Below, in pieces: positions 35,667 through 43,840 of a stretch of DNA of 64,000 nt. The position numbers and the translations under genes are program-made. The notes beneath the pieces are model-generated. The model ran no database searches, was not told the DNA's origin, and saw only the letters and a list, made by a program, of their open reading frames with translations. Where the stretch lies: assembly GCF_000152785.1 (NCBI RefSeq), contig NZ_CH672414.1, positions 2,214,443 to 2,278,442 of the forward strand, read 5' to 3'. The stretch comes from Yoonia vestfoldensis SKA53. GTDB lineage: Bacteria; Pseudomonadota; Alphaproteobacteria; Rhodobacterales; Rhodobacteraceae. Numbering within the stretch: the first letter of the stretch is position 1; each line of letters starts with the position of its first letter.

Positions 35667-35870
35667 CTAATTGGACTTGCGCACAATTGGTGCTTTAGGG
35701 GTGTAGAATGCACATTCTGTGCCAGTTGTTTGAAGAACGACGCGCGCAGGTAATTCTCTGGACTTGAACCCAAAGCGGTCACATTTCCAAGGATTATGCC
35801 GCTGATACGTGACGCCCAAATGCTTGCAATCACCACAGATCATGCGAGGCGCCTTTTTCTCTGCAATCAT
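35667..35870 (-). CDS. Small Cys-rich protein (four-Cys motif)
   Basis: This 67-residue protein has 'ICGDCKHLGVT', 'WKCDRFGFKSRELPARVV' and 'TTGTECAFY': four cysteines in a CxxC...C...C arrangement likely to bind a metal. Similar short 'CRxFGFKS' proteins occur in various Proteobacteria (family memory only). ATG 35870 overlaps the preceding gene's stop by 4 nt (ATGA), which decides the start over a longer frame from 35897. Function is unknown; it is in the flhB operon. Confidence 0.65.
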   Translation of the reverse strand: MIAEKKAPRMICGDCKHLGVTYQRHNPWKCDRFGFKSRELPARVVLQTTGTECAFYTPKAPIVRKSN

Positions 35871-36094
35871 TTTCGAAACTGCCCAAACCAGCGCCACAGA
35901 TTATGCAGGTGAAATCGCAGAGCACCCGCAAGTGACAAGATGCCACACAAACCAAGAATAAGTGCATGACCTGTCGCGCCTTCGTCTTGATAGAGGCGCG
36001 CCTCACCAACAAAAAACATCCCCGAAACCGCGAGCGCGAAAGTGCTGATCATCTCACCGCGCGTCTCATGCTTTCGACGTTTTATTTTCGTCAT
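35867..36094 (-). CDS. Small two-helix membrane protein after flhB
   Basis: This 75-residue protein has a basic N-terminus ('KIKRRKHETR') and two membrane helices (about 15-32 and 42-60), then a basic aromatic tail ('RFHLHNLWRWFGQFRK'). It overlaps flhB by ATGA at its start and the Cys-rich gene by ATGA at its end. No family was recognised. Tight overlaps on both sides argue that it is a real gene. Confidence 0.6.
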   Translation of the reverse strand: MTKIKRRKHETRGEMISTFALAVSGMFFVGEARLYQDEGATGHALILGLCGILSLAGALRFHLHNLWRWFGQFRK

Positions 36095-37242
36095 GATAGC
36101 GACTTTCCATTTGCGTCAAAGAGCATGTCATCGGGTAGGTCGACATCTGGCTCGTCGACCTGCTCGCCCTTGTTGAGCTGGTAAATAAAGGCGAGCACGG
36201 CCGCAACGGCCGTATAAAGTGGGGGCGGAATCTCGTCTCCGATCCTGCCGGCAAAGAACAAGGCACGCGCCAGCAATTCGTTCGAGAAGACGGTTACGCC
36301 CGCTTCCTTTCCAAGCCGGATAATCTCTTGCGCTTGATGGCCGCGTCCCATTGCCAATATTGTCGGCGCACCTCTCGTCCCGATTTCGTATTTCAGGGCG
36401 ACGGCAAAGTGTATGGGGTTGGTAATAATCGCGGTTGCGCTTGGCACCTGCTCCATAGCTTCGCGTCGCTGTTTCGCACGCGAACCGGCTGTCATCTGCA
36501 GCCGGCGAATCTTCGCTTTGACCTCAGGCGAACCTTCTGTTTGCTTGCTTTCATCTTTTAGTTCTTGAAGCGTCATCTTGAGTTTCTTGTTGTTGTCATA
36601 TTGTTGATAAACAACGTCGAACATCGCGATGACGGCCAGCACAAGAAGAAACACAATCATCAAAAAAATAAAGACATCGCCCAAGCGCGAGAGTCCGCCG
36701 AAAAGATGCGTCGCCTGAGACGTCAGCAATTTGTCAACTTCGCTGCTGAACACAAAGATCGCAGCACCTATAAGAGACGCGACCTTTCCGACGGCTTTCA
36801 GCATTTCAACCAGTGCTTTGACGGAAAACATCCTTTTAAGCCCATTAACGGGGTTTATACGACTGCCTTTGAAGGCAAGTGCAGAAGCCGACCAGTTAAT
36901 GCTGCCAGACATCGCCATTTGCGTCAGCACGATAATGACCAGCAATGGCAATGCGAAAATGACTGATTTCCAGAATATGAATGCAAAAGAAGTACTACTA
37001 TTGCGGATAATTTCGTCGTGCAGGCCCGCTTCACCGGAGAAACGCAGCAGCGCCGACCACTCCAACAAAAGCCCCGACAAGAACGGCAATAATCCAAAAT
37101 ACAGCAAGAAGCCGACCGAAAGCGTACTGAGAACAAACAGCTCTTTCGAGCTAGCAACTTGCCCATCTTCCTTGGCTTTCTCGAGCCGTTTCTGGGTTGG
37201 TTCCTCGGTCTTTTCCTGACCGTCGCTTGCCTCATCAGCCAA
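36091..37242 (-). CDS. flhB: Flagellar export switch protein FlhB
   Basis: This 383-residue protein has a cytosolic N-terminus ('EKTEEPTQKRLEKAKEDGQ'), four membrane helices and a cytosolic autocleavage domain. The cleavage motif reads NPIH ('IITNPIHFAVAL') rather than the usual NPTH; Asn-Pro, where cleavage occurs, is kept. With FliK it switches export from hook to filament substrates. It overlaps fliR at its start (8 nt). Confidence 0.95.
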   Translation of the reverse strand: MADEASDGQEKTEEPTQKRLEKAKEDGQVASSKELFVLSTLSVGFLLYFGLLPFLSGLLLEWSALLRFSGEAGLHDEIIRNSSTSFAFIFWKSVIFALPLLVIIVLTQMAMSGSINWSASALAFKGSRINPVNGLKRMFSVKALVEMLKAVGKVASLIGAAIFVFSSEVDKLLTSQATHLFGGLSRLGDVFIFLMIVFLLVLAVIAMFDVVYQQYDNNKKLKMTLQELKDESKQTEGSPEVKAKIRRLQMTAGSRAKQRREAMEQVPSATAIITNPIHFAVALKYEIGTRGAPTILAMGRGHQAQEIIRLGKEAGVTVFSNELLARALFFAGRIGDEIPPPLYTAVAAVLAFIYQLNKGEQVDEPDVDLPDDMLFDANGKSLS

Positions 37243-38062
37243 CGCCTGCCTCCCCGATGGTATCCTCTATGAATTCGAGAATAAATTCGATCATCTCTGC
37301 TATTCCGCTCGCGAACGGGGCGGTCGAAACGTAGAGCGCGACGAAACATGTCAGGATTGTCAGCGGGAAACCAAAAGAAAACAGATTCAGCTGCGGGGCA
37401 GAACGGGTCACAACACCCACAGTGATGTTTGCTAAAAGCAAAATTGACACGACAGGAAGCATCAGTTGCGAGGCAATCGTAAACATATGTCCAGCTGCAG
37501 CCAGTCCACCTGTGATAAAGGCGCTAAATTTAAAAGGCTGGCCAAGCGGGAGCACTTCGTAACTCATCCTGATCAATCCAATCATATGCAGATGCCCATC
37601 CAACGAAAGAAAAGCAGCAATAGCAAAAAGATTGAGAAATTGACTGATCACCGGCGTTTGACCGCCAGAGTTGGGATCCATCTGCGCGGCAAACCCAAGT
37701 CCAGCAGACGCTGCGATTTTCTCGCCAGTCAAGGCGACGGCCGAAAATGCAATTGTGAATGCCAAACCTAACGAAAGTCCAATCACTACCTCGATCAAGG
37801 CAACTTCGATCATGCTCAGAAACGGCAGATTTTGCGGATCGGGCACGTCGATCAATCCATAAAATCCGAACGCGATCGCAACACTGACAATCACCCTGAC
37901 TTGGACAGGAATCGCCGCGGCACCAAAAAACGGCGCAGACAGGAAAAAAGCGCTCAGGCGCAGTGTATGCAGAAAGAACACCAGCATGAAGTCGATCAAT
38001 GACTGGAGCTCAAGCCCGCCCAGACCCAGAACATCGTCAAGAGTCGGGACCTGCGAAATCAT
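37235..38062 (-). CDS. fliR: Flagellar export gate protein FliR
   Basis: This 275-residue inner-membrane protein of the export gate (FliP5-FliQ4-FliR1) has six or so helices, with typical stretches 'FFLHTLRLSAFFLSAPFFG' and 'LGLAFTIAFSAVALTGEKIAASAGLGFA'. It overlaps fliQ by 4 nt and flhB by 8 nt. Confidence 0.93.
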   Translation of the reverse strand: MISQVPTLDDVLGLGGLELQSLIDFMLVFFLHTLRLSAFFLSAPFFGAAAIPVQVRVIVSVAIAFGFYGLIDVPDPQNLPFLSMIEVALIEVVIGLSLGLAFTIAFSAVALTGEKIAASAGLGFAAQMDPNSGGQTPVISQFLNLFAIAAFLSLDGHLHMIGLIRMSYEVLPLGQPFKFSAFITGGLAAAGHMFTIASQLMLPVVSILLLANITVGVVTRSAPQLNLFSFGFPLTILTCFVALYVSTAPFASGIAEMIEFILEFIEDTIGEAGVG

Positions 38063-38325
38063 TTCAGCAGGCGGATCTGTTCGAAAATAGACGCAAAGTA
38101 ATCCGTCATTTCTTGCATCATGAACGATGACAAAGCCGCCATAGCCGCGAGGACAATGACAAGTTTCGGTACAAAGCTGAGAGTCATTTCATTGATACTG
38201 GTAGCCGCTTGCAGAATGCCGATGATAAGCCCGACAGTCAGGGCAACACCAAGAATAGGGCCAGACGCGATAATGATCTGCCAGAAAGCCGCCCTCAAAC
38301 TTTCGATGTTGCTATCAAATTCCAT
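38059..38325 (-). CDS. fliQ: Flagellar export gate protein FliQ
   Basis: This 88-residue protein has two membrane helices and the family pattern 'IIASGPILGVALTVGLIIGILQAATSINEMTLSFVPKL'. Its start lies 3 nt after the fliP stop and it overlaps fliR by 4 nt. Normal size. Confidence 0.94.
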   Translation of the reverse strand: MEFDSNIESLRAAFWQIIIASGPILGVALTVGLIIGILQAATSINEMTLSFVPKLVIVLAAMAALSSFMMQEMTDYFASIFEQIRLLK

Positions 38326-38328
38326 GTC

Positions 38329-39087
38329 TCAATTCACATATGTTGATGCTATCGAACCGATTGTCATGGCCCAGCCATCAACCAGCACAAAAAGCAACAA
38401 TTTGAACGGAAGCGCCACCAACATTGGGCTGAGCATCATCATCCCCAACGACATGAGGATCGACGCGATGACGAGGTCTATCACAAGGAAGGGTAGAAAA
38501 AGCAAAAAACCGATCTGGAAGGCCGTCTTGAGTTCAGAAGTAATAAACGCCGGTAAAAGAACAGCATAAGGCACATCTTCGTTCGATGCGTATGGTGCAT
38601 CCCCCGCCATTTCGGCAAACATGGCCAATTCTGCCTCTCTTGTATTGAGTATCAGAAAACCTCGCATGATATTTGCCGAGCCCTCGATTGCAGCAACCGC
38701 TGATAACTCTCCGGCCAAGTAGGGGGAAATAGTTGTCGAATATATTTCTTCGAAAGTTGGTGCCATGACATAAAATGTCAGGAATAATGCAATCGAGATC
38801 AGGACCTGGTTGGGGGGCGTCTGCTGGGTGCCCATTGCTTGGCGCAGAATCGACAGAATGATGATGATCCGCGTAAATGCAGTTATACCCAACAGAAAGG
38901 ATGGTAGGATCGTCAACACTGTCATCAGCGCGAGGATTTGCAATGACAGTGAATAGGTTGTCCCACCGTCGTTGCCAACCAAGACATTCAAAGCGGGAAG
39001 ACCACCACCAACTTGTGCAAAAGCACCTCCCAAGGGGATGCTACAAAGGAAGATAATTCCAAAGAGGCGCACGATGACCGAGGTCAT
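38329..39087 (-). CDS. fliP: Flagellar export gate protein FliP
   Basis: This 252-residue protein starts at ATG 39087 with a cleavable signal sequence (hydrophobic 6-22, 'GGAFAQ'). The conserved 'LLGITAFTRIIIILSILRQAMGTQQTPPNQVL' region and the C-terminal 'LPFLVIDLVIASILMSLGMMM' identify FliP. A longer frame to 39318 overlaps fliO and is not used. It lies 16 nt after fliO. Confidence 0.93.
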   Translation of the reverse strand: MTSVIVRLFGIIFLCSIPLGGAFAQVGGGLPALNVLVGNDGGTTYSLSLQILALMTVLTILPSFLLGITAFTRIIIILSILRQAMGTQQTPPNQVLISIALFLTFYVMAPTFEEIYSTTISPYLAGELSAVAAIEGSANIMRGFLILNTREAELAMFAEMAGDAPYASNEDVPYAVLLPAFITSELKTAFQIGFLLFLPFLVIDLVIASILMSLGMMMLSPMLVALPFKLLLFVLVDGWAMTIGSIASTYVN

Positions 39088-39103
39088 AGGTATTTTTTGC
39101 ACC

Positions 39104-39385
39104 CTATTCACCTGAGGGCCCATTAGGTTGCAGCAATACCATGGTGGCTGCCTTTCCCGGCCCGTGAACAATGGCGACAGATTGCCCATCGAGTTGAAAT
39201 AGGGACAGTTGCGTCGTGCGGTCAATCCGCTGTGTTTCGCGCAGCTTGATAGAGGAATCTGCAGGCAATATCCGTTGACGCAAATCGCCAGCCTTGGACA
39301 CAATAATCTGGCGTGCAATCAGCAAGACAGCCAGAAACACGATAACAATCACTATGCTTGAAGTGTCAAATATTGCGTTGTCCAT
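39104..39385 (-). CDS. fliO: Flagellar biosynthesis protein FliO
   Basis: This 93-residue protein has one N-terminal membrane helix (about 10-28) and a short cytosolic beta domain with 'LRETQRIDRTTQLSLFQLDGQSVAIVHG', the FliO pattern. It stabilises FliP. It is short but within the family's range. Position between fliN and fliP is canonical. Confidence 0.8.
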   Translation of the reverse strand: MDNAIFDTSSIVIVIVFLAVLLIARQIIVSKAGDLRQRILPADSSIKLRETQRIDRTTQLSLFQLDGQSVAIVHGPGKAATMVLLQPNGPSGE

Positions 39386-39414
39386 TACACATTTGCTCCA
39401 CGCAGATAGACAGA

Positions 39415-39723
39415 TCAGATACTGCCAACGCGGTTCTCTGGGTCAACGATATCCGAGAACCGGATGCCGAAACGCTCTCCGACCATCACGATTTCGCCCT
39501 TTGCGATCAATGTGCCGTTCACAAGAATATCGAGCGGTTCACCAGCCAAACGGTCTAATTCCACAACAGACCCTTCGTTGAGGCGCAGCAACTCACTGAT
39601 CGAAATCTCTGTCCGCCCAACTTCGACGGACATTTCGACTTCGATATTCTCAAGCGCGCGCAATTTATCGGTCTCGGGGCCTTTGGGGTCTTTGTCCTGA
39701 TTTTCCATCTTCTGTTCTTTCAT
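39415..39723 (-). CDS. fliN: Flagellar motor switch protein FliN
   Basis: This 102-residue C-ring protein has the SpoA domain 'VEVGRTEISISELLRLNEGSVVELDRLAGEPLDILVNG..IAKGEIVMV...FGIRFSDIV'. It forms the base of the C-ring and docks the export ATPase complex. An in-frame internal Met at codon 6 is possible as start. It lies 15 nt after fliM. Confidence 0.95.
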   Translation of the reverse strand: MKEQKMENQDKDPKGPETDKLRALENIEVEMSVEVGRTEISISELLRLNEGSVVELDRLAGEPLDILVNGTLIAKGEIVMVGERFGIRFSDIVDPENRVGSI

Positions 39724-39738
39724 CTTGTTAAGCCGCGC

Positions 39739-40701
39739 TTAGTCCAGCTTTTGTGTGATCGTAATTGCGCTTGTCCCGGCAACTTCACCGATGTCGGCAA
39801 AGAACATTTTCTGGCCCTGAACCATGACGCTCAGCCCTTCTCGTAGTTGGATCGGATAGACATCGCCTTTGGTGATACTGATCAATTGCCGCAACGAGAC
39901 GCGTGGCTTGCTCAGTTGCACATTGATCGGCAGGCGAACTTCCGATACCGCGCGTTCCAGGCGTTCGCGCCAGGTCATGTCGTCGTCAATTACCTCGGAT
40001 TGCATCCGAGAGCGGAGTTGCGCCGCAATTGGTTTCAGCGTCTGCAGCGGATAAAGTATGTCAATCCGTGCGTCATCGGCCTTTGGCAATTGCACCGAGA
40101 AACTACAAATAATCACCGTTTCGCTGCCTTCGACAAAGGACGCGAATTGTAGATTTTCCTCGCGCGATTCATCGCTGAAGGTCAATTGCATCAAGTCTTG
40201 CCAGGCCGCAAGCAGAGTCCTGTTCAGCCCCTCGGTGATGATTTCGATGACACGCGTTTCGGTCGCAGTGAATTCCGCCCTTGGCTGATATCGCAGGCCA
40301 AGATCCCCGCCATAATAGGCATTGGTCAATGCAGAAATGAAACCAGGCTGGATCACCATCATCTTGCTACCGCGCAGTTCGTCGATGCGCGACGTTGTCA
40401 GGCTCATCAGAACGGGAGCATTCTCACAATACTGGTCGAAAGTCTTTACCTCTGGCATGAGCGCCGTGATCCGTGGCTGCACGCGCAACATCGGTTGGAA
40501 TACGGTGCGTGCCAATCGCGCAAAGCGTTCATTTATCACGCGCAGGGCATAGTAATCCCCAAGCAGAGACAAATCGTCTGACCCAAATACGAAATCACGA
40601 ATACCCTTCGAGTCTGAAACATCGGCTTTCGCCTTGGCACTGGTGTCGACGCTGCTCATCAGCGCATCGACCTCATCCTGTGTGAGTTTCTTGGAGGACA
40701 T
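39739..40701 (-). CDS. fliM: Flagellar motor switch protein FliM
   Basis: This 320-residue protein carries the N-terminal CheY-P binding peptide 'LTQDEVDALMSSV', a middle CheC-like domain, and a C-terminal SpoA domain ('RQLISITKGDVYPIQL'). The presence of the CheY peptide means the motor should respond to chemotaxis. It follows fliL by 14 nt. Confidence 0.95.
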   Translation of the reverse strand: MSSKKLTQDEVDALMSSVDTSAKAKADVSDSKGIRDFVFGSDDLSLLGDYYALRVINERFARLARTVFQPMLRVQPRITALMPEVKTFDQYCENAPVLMSLTTSRIDELRGSKMMVIQPGFISALTNAYYGGDLGLRYQPRAEFTATETRVIEIITEGLNRTLLAAWQDLMQLTFSDESREENLQFASFVEGSETVIICSFSVQLPKADDARIDILYPLQTLKPIAAQLRSRMQSEVIDDDMTWRERLERAVSEVRLPINVQLSKPRVSLRQLISITKGDVYPIQLREGLSVMVQGQKMFFADIGEVAGTSAITITQKLD

Positions 40702-40715
40702 CTATGTTTCCGCGC

Positions 40716-41303
40716 CTATTGCATCACGAAAGAGGTCAGCAAAACGCCTTCTACACCACCGAAACCCTCTAGCTCTTCCAGAGTCGCGTTGATGGTCGCT
40801 TTCAGGTCGTCCGACAATGCGGTGCGTGCCTCACGCCCAACAACATCCTCCTCGCCATAATCACTTAGCGTGGCAAGAATAGCCGCTCTGATCGCAGGCA
40901 GGTTCGATTCAACATTCTCAAGAATAGCCTCGTCGTATTGCGTCGATAGCCCTACACCGATTTGCAAAAACCGGCGCGAATCTTTCAAGTTTGTCGTCAG
41001 GGACCCAGGCAGTTCGTAGTAGAGCGTTTCGAATACTTCGCTCTTTAGGCTGTCTTTCGAAACTTTCTCCGGCGGGCCGCCATCGGCTGCCTCCTCGGTT
41101 TCCACCTCGGCGACTTCAGGAACAGCCCCCCTGTTCTTTTCGATAATCTGTGCGGCAATTTGTTCAGGCGTGTTTGTTGCTGTGCCGAACAGGAAATAGC
41201 CCACACCCAGACCGGCACCCATCATCACCAAGCCAACCACAGCAAAAATTAGTATCTTACCAACGCCAGATTTTTTCTTCTTTGGCTCTTCTTCTTCAGA
41301 CAT
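40716..41303 (-). CDS. fliL: Flagellar basal body-associated protein FliL
   Basis: This 195-residue protein has a Lys-rich cytosolic start ('EEEEPKKKKSG'), one membrane helix (about 16-38) and a periplasmic stomatin-like FliL domain ending 'GVLLTSFVMQ'. It supports stator function. It lies 22 nt after fliK. Confidence 0.93.
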   Translation of the reverse strand: MSEEEEPKKKKSGVGKILIFAVVGLVMMGAGLGVGYFLFGTATNTPEQIAAQIIEKNRGAVPEVAEVETEEAADGGPPEKVSKDSLKSEVFETLYYELPGSLTTNLKDSRRFLQIGVGLSTQYDEAILENVESNLPAIRAAILATLSDYGEEDVVGREARTALSDDLKATINATLEELEGFGGVEGVLLTSFVMQ

Positions 41304-41325
41304 CTGTGCGTCTCCGTCCGGTCAG

Positions 41326-43329
41326 TTATAATAAGATGTTGATGCGAGACAGATTGTCTGCGCCCGCCACGTCATCAGCGCTTTGCGCTGTATCATTCGT
41401 CAATTCCGACGGCGTCACCTCGTCAGTGTAACCGTCTTTCTGGGAACCTTCTCCGCCGTTATTTCCGGTACTTGCGGAATATGTGCCCAAAGTCAGGCCA
41501 GCATTTTCAAAGGCAGAGGACAATTGATCCTGCACGTCCCTTAGCATTGAGGCCGTTGCAGGTACATCTGCAATTATGCGCAAATCTGTGCCACGTTTAC
41601 CCTCGCTCAATTTAAGCGTGATTTGCCCAAGATGCGCTGGAAGAATCTTGATGGTCAGCGATCCACCCGCCTGCGCAGCATTGATCGCGCGATTGACCAG
41701 AGTTTTGGTCCAGCCTTGCTGGCGGACATCTAACGCCGCCTCGAGCTGACCTTGCAGCGAAGCGGCGCCCTGCCCTGCGACGCCAGAACCAGTCTGCCCG
41801 CTTCCACCTTGCGACGCGGAACCGGACCCACCACTGGCGAAATCAATCTGAGTCGCGGCCGCGAGCACCGGATCTGGGCCAAGCGTCGGCGGCAATGGCT
41901 GACGCGGCACTGTCACTTGCTGTACGGCATCTGTTGCTGCGCCGAGCGCCAGTTGAGCTGTCTTTGACATTTGAATGGCTGATGTCACTTGATCAGGCGC
42001 GATCACAGGCGCCCTGTCTGTCTGCGCAACGCCAGGTCCGTCGTTTTTGCCGGTTGCATGCATGGATGCAGCGCCATTTGCAGGGGTCGCTGGCACTGCG
42101 CGCGCAGCCTGCTGTTGCGGGATCGCGTTGTCATGCAAATCGCCGGCGGCATCCCCCGCGGGTGCAGTTTGCGACGGCATGCCATTGGTGTCCACAGGCG
42201 GCTTGGTTGCCGAAACCTGAGCCTGTACAGGTGCCGGTGCAGGCACAACCTGCGGATCAGCATCAGTCACGACAGCTGTCAGCACAGTGGCAACGCCAGT
42301 GGGTCCTGAAGCCACTTTCACCACCGGGTTCAGTACATCGCCCTGCACCACCAAAGGACGCAGCGGCGTAACATTTGTGCCTTCGTCAGCAGTCACGACA
42401 GGATATGACAGCGTATCCCGCCCCATGCCCGCACCCACGCCGACAACCTGATACGTTACATCGTGGGGCATCTGTTCACCTGTCAGATTCCCGGCATCAG
42501 GTGTCACTATTTTGACGATTTCAAAGATAGACCTGTCCGTCATACTGGTGAATGGCACATCGACAGTCCCATCAAGAACCGAGAGCTTGCCATTCACAAC
42601 AGGCACGACGTTGGCACCAAGGCCGCCATCGACGGCCGCCAGCAATGCTAAATCGCTCTCTGGCAACATGGCAGTCAAAGCAGTGACCGGCAAAGCAAGC
42701 GCGCCCAGCGGCAGGGCAACCGCGCCCAGCGGCAGGGCAACCGCGCCCAGCGGCAGGGCAAGTTGCTGCGAGTCTAGGTTTGGCCCAACCGTGACAACAG
42801 GTAGAAATGTAATCTCTTGATTATTTGTCAGGCTTGGATCAACGGGTTCCACTTGGACTTGGTCGATCTGCGCAACGCCCCACAAATCACTGGGCGGGGC
42901 CACAAGGGCCAAAGCTGCATCCAAATCTAAAGCCAGCGTAACAGGCAGTTCATCGACAGCGACATCGCCATTTGTCGCCAATACGGTGGTTATTCCGGCT
43001 GCCGGCTCGACAATCGGAGGACCAAGCACCGCCTTGCCGGACCCAAGAGAGGCGACCATCGCCAACAGAAACTGCGCACTATCCTCGTCAGTAACAGCCA
43101 AATCCAAAGCACCAATGTCCTGAGGCGTTGGTTGCTGTTCCAACCCCTGGCTGGCCATATCCATTTGGAGAGGAATGGGCGCAGTGCCATTCTCCAAGCT
43201 CGTCATGATTTGCACGAACGAAGGCTCAACCGTGCTCACGCCAGTCTTGTTTGAATCAAGGCCTGTTTTGGCCAGCCAATCTGTTGCACCAGCAACACCA
43301 ATGTCGTTGGTGATCAACGAAGCTATCAT
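41326..43329 (-). CDS. fliK: Flagellar hook-length control protein FliK
   Basis: This 667-residue secreted ruler protein has a long variable N-terminal and middle region, Ala/Val/Pro/Gln-rich, that includes an 'ALPLGAV' triplicate from a 21-bp DNA repeat. The conserved C-terminal switch domain is 'LTIKILPAHLGQITLKLSE...ASMLRDVQDQLSSAFENAGL'. It is longer than the enteric protein. It heads the fliK-L-M-N-O-P-Q-R-flhB operon with its own sigma-54 promoter; the ribosome site is weak. Confidence 0.9.
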   Translation of the reverse strand: MIASLITNDIGVAGATDWLAKTGLDSNKTGVSTVEPSFVQIMTSLENGTAPIPLQMDMASQGLEQQPTPQDIGALDLAVTDEDSAQFLLAMVASLGSGKAVLGPPIVEPAAGITTVLATNGDVAVDELPVTLALDLDAALALVAPPSDLWGVAQIDQVQVEPVDPSLTNNQEITFLPVVTVGPNLDSQQLALPLGAVALPLGAVALPLGALALPVTALTAMLPESDLALLAAVDGGLGANVVPVVNGKLSVLDGTVDVPFTSMTDRSIFEIVKIVTPDAGNLTGEQMPHDVTYQVVGVGAGMGRDTLSYPVVTADEGTNVTPLRPLVVQGDVLNPVVKVASGPTGVATVLTAVVTDADPQVVPAPAPVQAQVSATKPPVDTNGMPSQTAPAGDAAGDLHDNAIPQQQAARAVPATPANGAASMHATGKNDGPGVAQTDRAPVIAPDQVTSAIQMSKTAQLALGAATDAVQQVTVPRQPLPPTLGPDPVLAAATQIDFASGGSGSASQGGSGQTGSGVAGQGAASLQGQLEAALDVRQQGWTKTLVNRAINAAQAGGSLTIKILPAHLGQITLKLSEGKRGTDLRIIADVPATASMLRDVQDQLSSAFENAGLTLGTYSASTGNNGGEGSQKDGYTDEVTPSELTNDTAQSADDVAGADNLSRINILL
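42700..42762. repeat. Three tandem 21-bp repeats inside fliK
   Basis: The unit cgcgcccagcggcagggcaac occurs three times in a row (the last copy ends in g), encoding an 'LPLGAVA' heptad in frame. A 21-bp unit allows copy-number change without a frameshift and might alter the ruler length. Confidence 0.9.
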
Positions 43330-43364
43330 CTAACCAACCCATCCCAGAACCTGCAGACCCTCTT

Positions 43365-43380
43365 TGCAAGAGCGATGCCA
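43365..43380 (-). promoter_or_regulatory. Sigma-54 promoter of the fliK-flhB operon
   Basis: On the minus strand TGGCATCGCTCTTGCA fits the -24/-12 consensus with GG-N10-GC spacing and a perfect TTGCA. The predicted start is near 43354, 25 nt before fliK. It lies in the short gap between the fleT-fliJ operon and fliK. Confidence 0.85.
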
Positions 43381-43418
43381 AGCCGGTTAAAGCTTGACGC
43401 AAAACGATGATTTCGCTT

Positions 43419-43838
43419 TTAGACCTGTCTTGTCGTGCGGGTAAAATCGTGGGCGGCATCTTGTTGCGCTTCACGATCTTCGCTGACCTGCCGCTCTACC
43501 TCATCTGCCTTGTTGGAAACGACCCGCTTCTTATGGCTCATCCGATTGATTGCCATGGTCAGATCACGCAGTTCGACTTGCAGAAACTCCAGCTTGTTCT
43601 GCAAAAGCTCTCTTTCATCAACCAGTTGCAGTTCATACCAATGATCACTTTGCAGCTGACGCGGATCAAGGTCGCCTTGTCGCCGGCCTTGCGTCTGCAG
43701 ATCGGCTATCCGCGCAACAAGATCAGTAAGTTGGCTGATTTCATCTTGTAGGACATGCTGTCGTTTGATCAGAACAGGCATGCGCGCATGTTCCTTGAGC
43801 GCGATATTGCGAAGCATCTTCGCCTTGCGTTCAACCAT
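43419..43838 (-). CDS. fliJ: FliJ-type flagellar export protein
   Basis: This 139-residue protein is predicted to be all coiled coil ('LTDLVARIADLQTQGRRQGDLDPRQLQSD', 'LLQNKLEFLQVELRDLTMAINRM'), rich in Lys, Arg and Gln. Position directly after fliI and the coiled-coil fold fit FliJ, the central stalk of the export ATPase. Sequence conservation in this family is low. Confidence 0.75.
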   Translation of the reverse strand: MVERKAKMLRNIALKEHARMPVLIKRQHVLQDEISQLTDLVARIADLQTQGRRQGDLDPRQLQSDHWYELQLVDERELLQNKLEFLQVELRDLTMAINRMSHKKRVVSNKADEVERQVSEDREAQQDAAHDFTRTTRQV

Positions 43839-43840
43839 GC

